Assembly (NCBI GenBank): GCA_963921795.1
Contig: OY997642.1
Coordinates: 40,967,256-41,031,255, forward strand
From: Nannobrachium achirus
Lineage: Eukaryota > Chordata > Actinopteri > Myctophiformes > Myctophidae
Direction: 5' to 3'
DNA: 64,000 nucleotides
Of the stretch, positions 55,448 to 64,000 are shown one piece after another (the first letter of the stretch is position 1; the number at the start of each line of letters is the position of its first letter). The position numbers were made by a program, and so were the translations under genes. The notes beneath the pieces were generated by a model, which was not told where the DNA came from, did not search any database, and was given only the letters and a program-made list of their open reading frames with translations.

Positions 55448-55572
55448 CTGTCTATTGGGAGCTTGTGTTCCACAGCTCCAAAAACAGATGGGCCATCCCA
55501 AAAGTAGCCTGAGGCCAAACGTTTCAGCAGTAGTTTGAAGGGGCCCTCACACCGTCCAGCTGTGCCCTACAA
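55448..55572 (-). other. Possible exon on minus strand
   Basis: Acceptor taatccag and donor gtatgtcc bracket 125 nt. After an early in-frame stop it reads GRCEGPFKLLLKRLASGYFW then DGPSVFGAVEHKLPIDR with protein-like composition. It could be a 5' exon of TESK2 transcripts, a relic of another gene, or chance. I do not recognise it. Confidence 0.25.
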
Positions 55573-56197
55573 CTGGATTATAGGCTAATAGAAAATGGCA
55601 ATAGTAAATCAACCTCCAAAGTGAGTTTGATGATGGGTTGGGTTGTGCAAGGGAGTGTGTGCTATGACTGGCAAACAGAACACGAGACGATTATGTTTCA
55701 CTACTTTCCATCCAATCTCCCACCATCATATGCCTATGGCAGAGATAGCCACCAGCTATCACAACAATGCCTGTTGAACGCACCAACAAGTCGAGTAGCC
55801 ACAATCAACTGAAACTGATCAAGACACATTTGTAAACCGTTGATAATTTGCCACGACAGACAGTTTGTCTTGTCTCTAGAAGACTAAAGCTTAATCAGGG
55901 GAGGAGGAATGTTGGTAGGTGAAACGCCCTGATGAACACAGGGAAATGTTCATCAAATATGCAAGCTAGGTCACATTCATCCAAACTAAAATACCTGTCC
56001 TTTCTTATCTGACTGCGATCTATTGTGGTAAACTGCCAAGATACGTGAGCAGCGGCATACCTGTCATTCCTTAAGGATTTAAAATAATGACCTAGCAGAA
56101 CTATGGGGTGGGAAAATGCCTCCCTCTCTGTGCACTTTGTATTATCATCATTACACAGGGCAGGCAAAAATAAATTTCATTGCATTTATGTCATTCA

Positions 56198-56286
56198 CAG
56201 TGGTGGAAAAAGTACTCAAGTAAAGTGCAAATACCTAAATAGTACTAGTACAGTACTTGAGTAAATGCACTTATTTTACACCACTG
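56198..56286. mobile_element. 89-bp hAT MITE
   Basis: CAGTGGTGGAAAAAGTACTC at the left and CACCACTG at the right, with AGTACTTGAGTAAA near the right end. Flanks gtcattca and gtaattca differ at one base. Confidence 0.75.
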
Positions 56287-56451
56287 GTAATTCATTGCTG
56301 TAGCTGTAGATAATGTCCCTAATAAGCACAGGTGAAGTGAGGGCACACAGCAAGAGAGAAATGTAAACAGTGTCTACAACAGCAGCACACACACGCAGTT
56401 AAATTAAGTTAAATGTTAACTGCACCCAAAAGTAAGTCGTAATATTACCTT

Positions 56452-56650
56452 ATGTGTTCGCCATGAAGTCGACAGTTCAGCCAAAAGCCCCGTGCTGTTC
56501 CATTCCTGGCATATACAGCTGCATCTATCGAAGAATCGACGCTGAGCTGTGCTAACTTTGTTTGCAGTAGGGTTTGGTTGGTCTTTAGTTTGTCAACAAA
56601 AAGTCACGCTAACCACTGCTAGCGTTAGCGCGAATCAACCAACCCCCCCT
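56452..56650 (-). other. Possible TESK2 5' non-coding exon
   Basis: Minus-strand sequence ends GCGAACACATAAG before gtaatatt, a good donor, within the head-to-head promoter interval. The start is unknown and no coding frame is required. Confidence 0.25.
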
Positions 56651-56837
56651 TAAAACAAAATCACACGCACTTTACTCTCTGTAAAAGGCTGAATAATATA
56701 TCCCAGGACAACACAGTCGGCGACGGAGTAAAGCACAAAGTTTCTATCTAGTAGTAATGGCCTCCCAACGAGCAAAAAACACTATTGTTTATTGTCCGCC
56801 TAAAGATCATATTTCAGCCGTTTGTTGCTGGTTTGAC

Positions 56838-56838
<1 letters not shown>

Positions 56839-56868
<30 letters not shown>
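56839..56868. repeat. (CT)n microsatellite
   Basis: Short CT run in the intergenic promoter interval. Confidence 0.9.
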
Positions 56869-56873
<5 letters not shown>

Positions 56874-56986
56874 TCCAGGCACCTCCTACTGTCTCCGCCT
56901 ACATGATAAACCTATACTTCCGTAGTACGACGGTGTGTCGGTGTCGCAGGCCAAAACCATGGATCAAATACAATGGGTCAAACACG

Positions 56987-56987
<1 letters not shown>

Positions 56988-57046
<59 letters not shown>

Positions 57047-57069
57047 GCGTGCGTGCGTGCGTGCGTGCA
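56988..57069. repeat. (GT)n/(GC)GT microsatellite
   Basis: GT run grading into GCGTGCGTGCGT. Overlapping ORFs are artefacts. Confidence 0.95.
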
Positions 57070-57175
57070 AATACAATATTTGGTTTTGACCATAGACTGT
57101 AGAAAAGGTTTTGACATGATCAACCCACAGACTGCAGACTTCATAGGCGTCCCTCCGTTCAATTCTTTGGAAACT

Positions 57176-57256
57176 ACGCCATCTAGTGGACATAGCAGTA
57201 GCCGCTGGACAGCAGCAGACAGCAGAGTTTGAAAGCACATTTCCGCCATCTAGTGG
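57176..57256 (-). promoter_or_regulatory. Two CTCF-consensus sites in a tandem duplication
   Basis: Minus-strand CCACTAGATGGCGT (57176-57189, one mismatch) and CCACTAGATGGCGG (57243-57256, full match to CCRSYAGRKGGCRS). Spacing 67 bp, within a degenerate duplication. About 235-310 bp upstream of the TMEM53 ATG. Confidence 0.5.
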
Positions 57257-57488
57257 CCAGACGTAGGGATAGCCGCTCCATACAGACAGACAGACAGCAG
57301 CAGACAACCCAGAGCAACCGATGAACTGTATCGTATCGTTCAACAAGGGGGCAGGGCATCGCTCTCCAATTCATTAGGTAACCCAGCGTTACTAGACACT
57401 TGCACGTCAACGATCCCCATATCATTAATCTGACAATAGCCAGATGAGCTATACAACTGAGGAGTACAGCTGATATAATCGTGCAGAA

Positions 57489-57543
57489 ATGGCAGATGAT
57501 GAAATAGACTACAATATCGTGTTTCCTGACGTTGTGATCTCGG
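57489..57543 (+). CDS. tmem53: TMEM53 exon 1
   Basis: 55 nt, ATG GCA GAT to TCG G before gtaagc. Encodes [18 protein letters not shown]; too short to stand alone as an ORF. Confidence 0.9.
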
Positions 57544-58669
57544 GTAAGCGTGTTGGTTTCGACATAGCTCTCCTAGCTAGGTTGCTAACGTTGTTTCTCT
57601 GAGCTATTATCACTGTATGCTTGTGTTACATAGCGATAACGGGCGCACATGAGCAGTAACATTAGTAGCACATTAGCCATGCAAGAAACAAGCATGAATC
57701 GTGGACTTGCTTGTATACCATTGTATGTACTGATTACTGCATGATATCTGTGCTTTCAGAGAGACATTGGCAGGGGACAAAGGAGCCAGTTGTCATCCTA
57801 TTGGGATGGGCTGGTTGCAAAGACAAGCACCTCTCCAAGTACAGCTCCATCTACAATGAACAGGTTGGCAAAGAACAAGAAAAATTGCTTTTATTCCCCT
57901 GATTGTTTCTTCTTTTGTGCACCTTTTCCCCCCTTTTATCATTCTCATTGACTGTTTGTTTCCCTAGGGATGTGTCACGGTCTGCTATACAGCCCCCTTG
58001 AAGACAGTCTTCATCTCAGAGTCTTTTGGCTTCAAGGAGCTGAGCAGCACAGCCCTCAAACTGCTGGAAGTCCTCTATGACTACGAGGTGGAAAACAGCC
58101 CAATATTCTTCCACATATTCAGCAACGGTGGTTTCATGCTGTACCGTTACATCGTAGAGCTCCTGCACAGTGACAAACAGTTCAGCTCTCTGCAAGTGAT
58201 CGGGGCCGTAGTGGATAGCGCCCCAGGAAGCGGGAACGTCCAGGGGGCCCTGCGCGCACTGAGGGCCACCCTAGGGCCTAAAATAAACCCAATTCTGAGG
58301 TACATTCTCCTAGGGCTTTTTGCCGTAACTGTTTTCTTGCTACGAGTGGTGCTGTACCCCATCACAAAATACATCCATAAGAACCACTATGATGCCCTGC
58401 GAGACAAGCCTCCCAGCTGGCCCCAGCTGTATCTCTACTCCAAAGCTGACCAGGTGATCCGGCACAGAGACGTGGAGCTCATGGTGGAGACCCTGACTCA
58501 CAAAGGTGTCCCTGTGGACAGCTTTGACTTTGTTTCCACGGCACACGTTAGCCATTTGCGAGAGTTCCCAGAGCAGTACACTCTGAAGTGCCGCAATTTT
58601 TTGGTTGCCTGCATGAAGGACTCGGAAGGGCCAGAAATTAAAAAGAGACACCATGTTCAGAAAGAGTGA
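57489..58669 (+). CDS. tmem53: Transmembrane protein 53 (DUF829, alpha/beta-hydrolase fold)
   Basis: Exons 57489-57543, 57760-57863 and 57968-58669 splice in phase to 286 residues starting [34 protein letters not shown] is the DUF829 signature. HIFSNGG (102-108) forms the nucleophile elbow, with Ser105; YSKADQVI (Asp214) and AHVSHLRE (His246/249) are candidate partners. A hydrophobic segment at about 164-184 can span a membrane. TMEM53 (NET4) is known as a nuclear-envelope protein that restrains BMP-SMAD signalling in bone; enzymatic activity is unproven. Length is close to the human protein (277 as I recall). It is head to head with TESK2. Confidence 0.95.
57760..57863 (+). CDS. tmem53: TMEM53 exon 2
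   Basis: 104 nt after tgctttcag, ending TACAATGAACAG before gttggc. Encodes [20 protein letters not shown] then [15 protein letters not shown]. Confidence 0.92.
57968..58669 (+). CDS. tmem53: TMEM53 exon 3
   Basis: 702 nt after tttccctag to TGA. Encodes [20 protein letters not shown] and all the rest of the protein, ending RHHVQKE. Confidence 0.95.
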   Translation, partial: GCVTVCYTAPLKTVFISESFGFKELSSTALKLLEVLYDYEVENSPIFFHIFSNGGFMLYRYIVELLHSDKQFSSLQVIGAVVDSAPGSGNVQGALRALRATLGPKINPILRYILLGLFAVTVFLLRVVLYPITKYIHKNHYDALRDKPPSWPQLYLYSKADQVIRHRDVELMVETLTHKGVPVDSFDFVSTAHVSHLREFPEQYTLKCRNFLVACMKDSEGPEIKKRHHVQKE

Positions 58670-59830
58670 TGTTCAGAAAGAGTGATGCTTTCCTGCTTTC
58701 CTCTTTTTTCGGTTTGGGAAGGAAAATGTCTTATGGGGGTCTTTTCCACCGGCAAAGAACTGGTTCCAGAACCAGTGCCGGTTCAACTTTCTTGGAACCT
58801 TGGTTCGTTCTTACGAACCGGCTTGCGTTTCCACCAGATTGAACCATGATTGAACCAGAGGAACCAAGGATTTTGTGGTTCCCATTCGGAACCAACTTTT
58901 ACGGTTCGGAACCAACTCCGGTTCATCCCATAGGCGGGAGAAAGAACCAGAACCGGTTCTTTGCCAGTGGAAAAGGCCCCACAATGTAGTTTCAGTTAGT
59001 ATGTATTTTACTGTCAGGTCTTGAATGTTGGTGTTATAATGATCTGTAAACTTTGGTGACACTGACAATTTAGTAGTTAAATGATCATGACAGGGTTTTT
59101 CCACCTGAAAGCACATCCTGGGCCGCTAGTTCTACAGAACTGACCTAGATTGTTTTTATTACTTTCAGACGTTTTCCTTTGATCTGGGTTTAATCTATGT
59201 CTGTGTAATAGACCTACAATTGTAACTTCTAAGGACTAGAAATGTGGTACAAAGTCTATCCTGCATTACTTGTATTTGCAGCACTACTGTCATGTAACAG
59301 ATGTAAAGGCAACTAATTGTACACTGAGAAATGGAAACTTTAAACTCTTGAATGTTATGAATGAAGGTAAAATGTCATAAACCTGCGCTGAAATTAGTTA
59401 GTTTAGGTTAGGTTAGTTAGTAGAATCTAAAACGAAGCGACCTGCGTATTGAGTTGAAAATTACATATTCCATTACAAAATCTCCATTTAACGCTTAAAC
59501 TAATAAACAAATTAACAATTTTGATTCTACTTAGAAAGATTAATGGCACATGAATATTTAAATGGAAATGAAAATATATTGTAATTTATTCTAACGAGGC
59601 ACTTGAGAAGTATATTGTAAACACTGTATTTAACAGTAGTTTAAGTTTTGGAAGCTTTAAAACTGTAATTGGGGTCAAAATGTATAACAATTCCCAGCCC
59701 TGATAAGTGGTACACAAGTGATTTATCACAAAGAAAAAAGTGTTACACTATGAATGTATATGTTCAACACTGACTAAAATGTGTTTTTTCTAACGAATGT
59801 GCCTTCAATAAATGAGAATAACCACTGAAT
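58670..59830 (+). other. tmem53: TMEM53 3' UTR with embedded MITE
   Basis: AATAAA at 59807-59812 predicts cleavage near 59.83 kb. Within it, 58741-58978 is an inverted-repeat element: CTTTTCCACCGGCAAAGAAC at one end, and (inverted) CCTTTTCCACTGGCAAAGAA at the other, with GGAACC/GGTTCC phrases between. No clear TSD. Confidence 0.6.
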
Positions 59831-60305
59831 AGTATGTCAAATTTGTAATGGTTGCTAATTTACCACACATTTGAAAGAATGTAATCATGTTTCCAGTGTA
59901 GCAGAAAACAAAGAGTATTACCTTTACCCACACATATTACCCACACAAACCAAAAGACAATTCAGTCATCAGCAGGTTGAAGTGCAAATTCCCTCAGTAA
60001 TATGTCCATTAGCATTGCAGTGTTTCCTCTCGTGACAGTGTGTGGAGTCAAACGTGGACATCACCAACAAACAATATCAAACACAATCATAGCAGTCAAG
60101 CAGGCTATGATTTTTACGAGACTGCTGATGATAGCCAGCACACTTGTTCTTTGCTGTGGCTGTGGAAGGTTTAGGAGCTGCACAAGCTCAACAAGCTGGT
60201 GAGGAAGGACAGTTCTGTCTGTGGTTGGTCTAGAGCTGGAGGCAGTGGTGGAGAGGAGGAGGACTATATGGACAAGACCATCTCCTGACCTGGACAACCC
60301 CTCGC

Positions 60306-60307
<2 letters not shown>

Positions 60308-60394
<87 letters not shown>
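60308..60394. repeat. (CA)n microsatellite
   Basis: About 42 CA units downstream of TMEM53. Confidence 0.95.
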
Positions 60395-60398
<4 letters not shown>

Positions 60399-61916
60399 AA
60401 AGACAATACAATTGTGTCACAGTCTAATGACATTTTTTGAGACTATGAGAATATTCTGCCCCCAACATTCATGGACTGAAATGTGTGTGTACCGTATATA
60501 TTTTTGTGGTTTGTGTAGTTTGTTGTATTGTTATTGTTTGCAGGCTTGCTTGTGATCGAGCGAGTAATACTGTAGTTTATTGCTGTGTTTATTTTTGTTG
60601 TGCACATTTGTACTTTTTTACTCTTTGCTGCTGTCACAAACTGTTACATTGGCGTGCAGTGTGAGGTAATGCAACCCAGAAAGATATGGCTAGATTACAG
60701 ACACTGAACAAGGGAGTGAGGATTGTTTTGCAATGTGGTTTTGAAAAGGGGTGAGGGAACTCCAGAACACTCCACAGTTGAATGGCCTTTATACAGTAAC
60801 CTATACAGAACTCTAGAGAGAATCTCTACCTGTCTGATAAGTCTGATTCAGAACAACCTTCTGCTAGAATAATACACTCAATTAAAGTTAATACGTTTGA
60901 CTTTGTGATGTTCTGATCAAATTAATAAAGCAATGTCCCTGCACTATTATTATTAGTGTATTATTATTATTACTATATTATTATTTACGGAATTAATATT
61001 GATAACTGCTGTTGCTCGAGGTGGCCATTGCACATTTGGCAGATGGAATCATAGATATATATAATATAAGAAAGGCCTTTATTAATACTGTAGGCCTATC
61101 TATGGATGAAATGCCCTCCTCCATTTGTTCAGTAGTCCTCTTACACCCCCTGCTGGCCTGGCAGAGGTGCTACTGGTTTAATTCATCACACGCTAGTTCC
61201 TCTTGAAGGAAGGCCCCAGTAAACAAACAGTAAGGTGTCCGTGCTCCGTGGCTAATAAAGTTACTAATTAGAGCTCAAGCCAGAAAAGATAAACTCTTCC
61301 ACAATCTTCCCAGTTCAAATCATGAGCTGGGTTAGAATGCGCTGACGGTGAAGCTTTTAGAAGTTGTGTGAGCTCGCTCAGCTCAATCTATCGAGTGGAC
61401 AGTGGACACACTGGAACTGTGGCGTAGATACACGGTGGACAAGTGGACATGGCAGGAAAGTCACTGGTAGGCCTACTGAGTAATATAAGTAAGTATCATA
61501 TTACATATTTCGCCTACTTGAGTTTGTTTATCTGTACTTAATGGTTTATTTGCTTTTAGGGCACTTTTACTCCACTACACTCTTCAAAGACATATTGCAC
61601 AGTAGGAATACCTTTTTGACTACACAGTATTTCAGTAGTAGTCTTGCTTACTCAGCTTTGAAGTGTAAGCACAGCAACAACTTTGAAGTCAGCTGTTTAA
61701 TTTATTAAGGACACCTTCAAGTTTTAATATACACGACCAGACTGAGAATGCACTTTAGACAGTTACTAGGCTAGAACTCTATCAACAAATGAATTGTTTA
61801 CATTGATTGACTGCACTGAAATGCACTTCTTTTCACCATTAAAATGGTGTGCTGTGAACCTAAAATGTATTGCCCAAGGTGTGATGTGAGCCTGGGAGGC
61901 CATCTGCTTTGACCTT

Positions 61917-61919
<3 letters not shown>

Positions 61920-61984
<65 letters not shown>
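61920..61984. repeat. (GA)n microsatellite
   Basis: About 31 GA units then GATA. Ser/Leu-rich ORFs on the other strand are artefacts. Confidence 0.95.
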
Positions 61985-61988
<4 letters not shown>

Positions 61989-62494
61989 TAGATGGAGAAC
62001 AACAACATTAACAACTATAATGACAACAATAACATAAGACATAACATTAACAGTCCACAGTCGTATTCCATGGACACCCTATATCTGCTGATGGGGAGTC
62101 TGCAATCACAATCCACAGGAGCTGGATAAACAATATGTTTTGGTAGATCAATAGTTGTTTTCTTGACCACAACAATGTTGAGAAAGAAAAGTTATTTAGA
62201 TACCATGTTCTTTGGGCGGATGCTAGGGTTCAGTATGTGGTAGCCTAGTTTCTTTGAGGCTCTTGTTATATTGACTTTGTCTTTGCACTCTACTTGTGTG
62301 ACTATTTACCCTGTTGTTTCTTGACTAGGACTACTCGCTTTCCATTAAAGCCTGAATTGAATGCCTAATGTGTAAATTGAGAAAGTGCAAAAACTCTGGG
62401 GCAGAGATCTTCAAATGTTGAATTTGTGACATGCATTGACATGGACAATGGACAATGTTAGTAACATGCATTGATGAGACATGGAACACTCATA

Positions 62495-62531
62495 GAGGAG
62501 AGGAGAGGAGAGGAGAGGAGAGGAGAGGAGA
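62495..62531. repeat. (GGAGA)n minisatellite
   Basis: About seven GGAGA pentamers. Confidence 0.9.
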
Positions 62532-63059
62532 TTTAGACATTATTCAAATTCCCCCCATGTCTAATGGGGCTGTTAAGTCTGACATCATTTTGTAGGCAGA
62601 GGAGAACTTTTGGCCCCAGCGCCTGTGAATCTTTTTACTATTTTTACTATTTACACATTTTTCTTCTCTCTGTTGTTGAAAGGAAAGTGGTAGAATTATA
62701 CTTTAGTCGTTATTTTTGTCTCGGATCTGTTGAAATAGCGAGGGACAGATATTGATAATAAATCTGTTTGGAGGTCTGACTACAAAATGATGTCACGGCT
62801 TAAAAGCCCTATAGATTGCCAACCCCTACTGTAGTTTTCGGTCTCCTCCGATACACATGGAGTTGCTAGCCGACTCTTCACCTCACAGTGAGGAGTTTCA
62901 CCGGGAGATACGGCCGTGATGCGAGGCAGAGTTTCTCTAAATGCCTGTGGCCAATGCCATGATATATTTATCACCCTGGCAATCGTCGTTGCATAAGCTC
63001 GCTTATCCAACTGAGGCTATGCTGGCCCACATAATGACAGATGTCCATAGCCTTATTTA

Positions 63060-63312
63060 TAAATAGCATTAAATTCCAGTGTGTCCTTGTGCGACACACA
63101 CTCCATATTTCATTTTTCTCCCAATTGAGTAATTACAGTATCTCCCCCATGTGAATTGTCGCAGATGCATGCATAGGAACACACTCTCCTTCCTACTTCC
63201 ACTTCCATCCTTCCTAGCTCTCAGCTAAGCAGGAAGCACCCTGGAGGAATCAAACCCCAAGTGTCCATGGTGGTGGGCAGTAACGTTACCCCCGCGCCAC
63301 CCGGACGACCAT
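63060..63312 (-). repeat. tRNA-derived SINE
   Basis: On the minus strand GGTGGCGCGGGGGTAACG (A-box-like) then GGGTTTGATTCC (B box), followed by a long unrelated body. The 3' boundary is uncertain. Confidence 0.5.
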
Positions 63313-63571
63313 GATGAATCATGGCTGGTAAAGATTATCACCCTCTCAGCGATTTTATCACTTCTCTCACCCAGGGCAAATAAAAGCTGGGTATGTGATG
63401 AAAAAAGAATATATATTATTGCCTTACAAGAACAGATGTGGGATCATGGCCTCCCTCTCAAGGCCAGGTATGATAGAAGTACATCTCTGTTCTGTGTGAC
63501 TGTGGTTATTCTTACGTATATGCTTTTTTCTGCGTGGGTATTCAAACTATTTCTGAGGTTGTAGCCTACAG

Positions 63572-63944
63572 CAGTGTTTCTCAAACTTTTTTCTGCATGG
63601 GCACACTTTTCATGTCACACCAACATAATACGGGGTTGTAAATATCGTCACTGTCGGGAAGAAACCTTGTATCTCCAAGTTTCATATTTGTACGCTTCTT
63701 CGCAAAGTAAAGCCCTGCTTCATCATGCAAGGCTGTCGCACAACAGTAGTGAAAACAGCAGATCTACAAGCACACAACGCCTCGCACCGCGAGGCGTTGT
63801 GTGCTTGTAGATCGGCTGTTTTCACTAGTTTAAATTTTTAAAATGATAAATACAATATTGGCTTTCAAGCAGTTTCAAGGGGCACACTTGACCCTTCTCA
63901 GGGGCACACCAAAGGTCCCCAGGCACAGTGGTTGAGAAACACTG
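63572..63944. mobile_element. hAT MITE with dyad-motif palindrome, 8-bp TSD
   Basis: Ends CAGTGTTTCTCAAAC and (inverted) CAGTGTTTCTCAACC. TSD gcctacag at 63564-63571 and 63945-63952. The centre (63748-63826) is a near-perfect palindrome of the dispersed motif. Confidence 0.92.
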
Positions 63945-64000
63945 GCCTACAGTAATGCTATCGCACACCATGTAATGTAGTTGTAGCTTCTACCTTTAGC

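Larger units (their letters stand above)
60400..63060. other. Intergenic, no gene recognised
   Basis: Contains (GA)n at 61920-61984, (GGAGA)n at 62495-62530 and a weak CTCF-like motif at about 61145. No splice-consistent coding sequence was seen. Confidence 0.5.

Noticed and set aside
59990-60240. Minus-strand ORF ending LPQPQQRTSVLAIISSLVKI
   Set aside because: Hydrophobic end looks protein-like, but it runs into a CA repeat, has no clear splice sites and matches no family I know.
1-64000. Retrovirus-like or Polinton-like elements
   Set aside because: Looked for paired LTRs, gag/pol/env-like frames and capsid-like proteins; none recognised. The only reverse transcriptase genes are LINEs.

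Overview
The window is a piece of a vertebrate, almost certainly teleost fish, genome. The evidence is genes split by GT/AG introns, long CA/GT, GA and TCTG microsatellites, tRNA-derived SINEs (one DANA-like), an L1 element and many short inverted-repeat DNA transposons. I could not fix the species. All identifications are by eye from translated sequence and remembered families; no database was searched.

Layout. (1) 1-3122, minus strand: the 5' part of a C2H2 zinc-finger gene (three exons, running off the left edge). (2) About 5.5-49.7 kb, minus strand: a complete TESK2-type kinase gene. Its 12 coding exons splice in phase to 703 residues. The introns are unusually rich in mobile DNA. (3) 57489-58669, plus strand: TMEM53, three exons, 286 residues, head to head with TESK2, with a 3' UTR to about 59.83 kb. 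(4) 59.83-64 kb: no gene recognised, only repeats.

TESK2 intron 4 carries a full-length L1 (25382-32064, same strand) with both ORFs open and a perfect 14-bp target duplication. Introns 3, 4 and 5 hold blocks made of palindromic 10-mers that match the SRF/CArG consensus (CCATATATGG, 19 perfect copies in the window), CRE-like TGATGTCA motifs and TATA-like boxes. A TTAA-flanked element and a hAT element are inserted in these blocks. In both cases a neighbouring copy of the block preserves the empty site.

The observation I consider most unusual is a dispersed motif of about 25 bp (GTGAGCTTGTAGATCGGC followed by TATTTTT), found at least 15 times singly or as a palindrome. It sits inside elements with hAT ends (8-bp duplications) and also inside elements with TTAA ends. 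CTCF-consensus sites near the zinc-finger start (plus strand) and near the TMEM53 start (minus strand, two copies) form a convergent pair spanning TESK2. I saw no retrovirus-like, Polinton-like or toxin element, no CRISPR array and no free-standing tRNA or rRNA gene.
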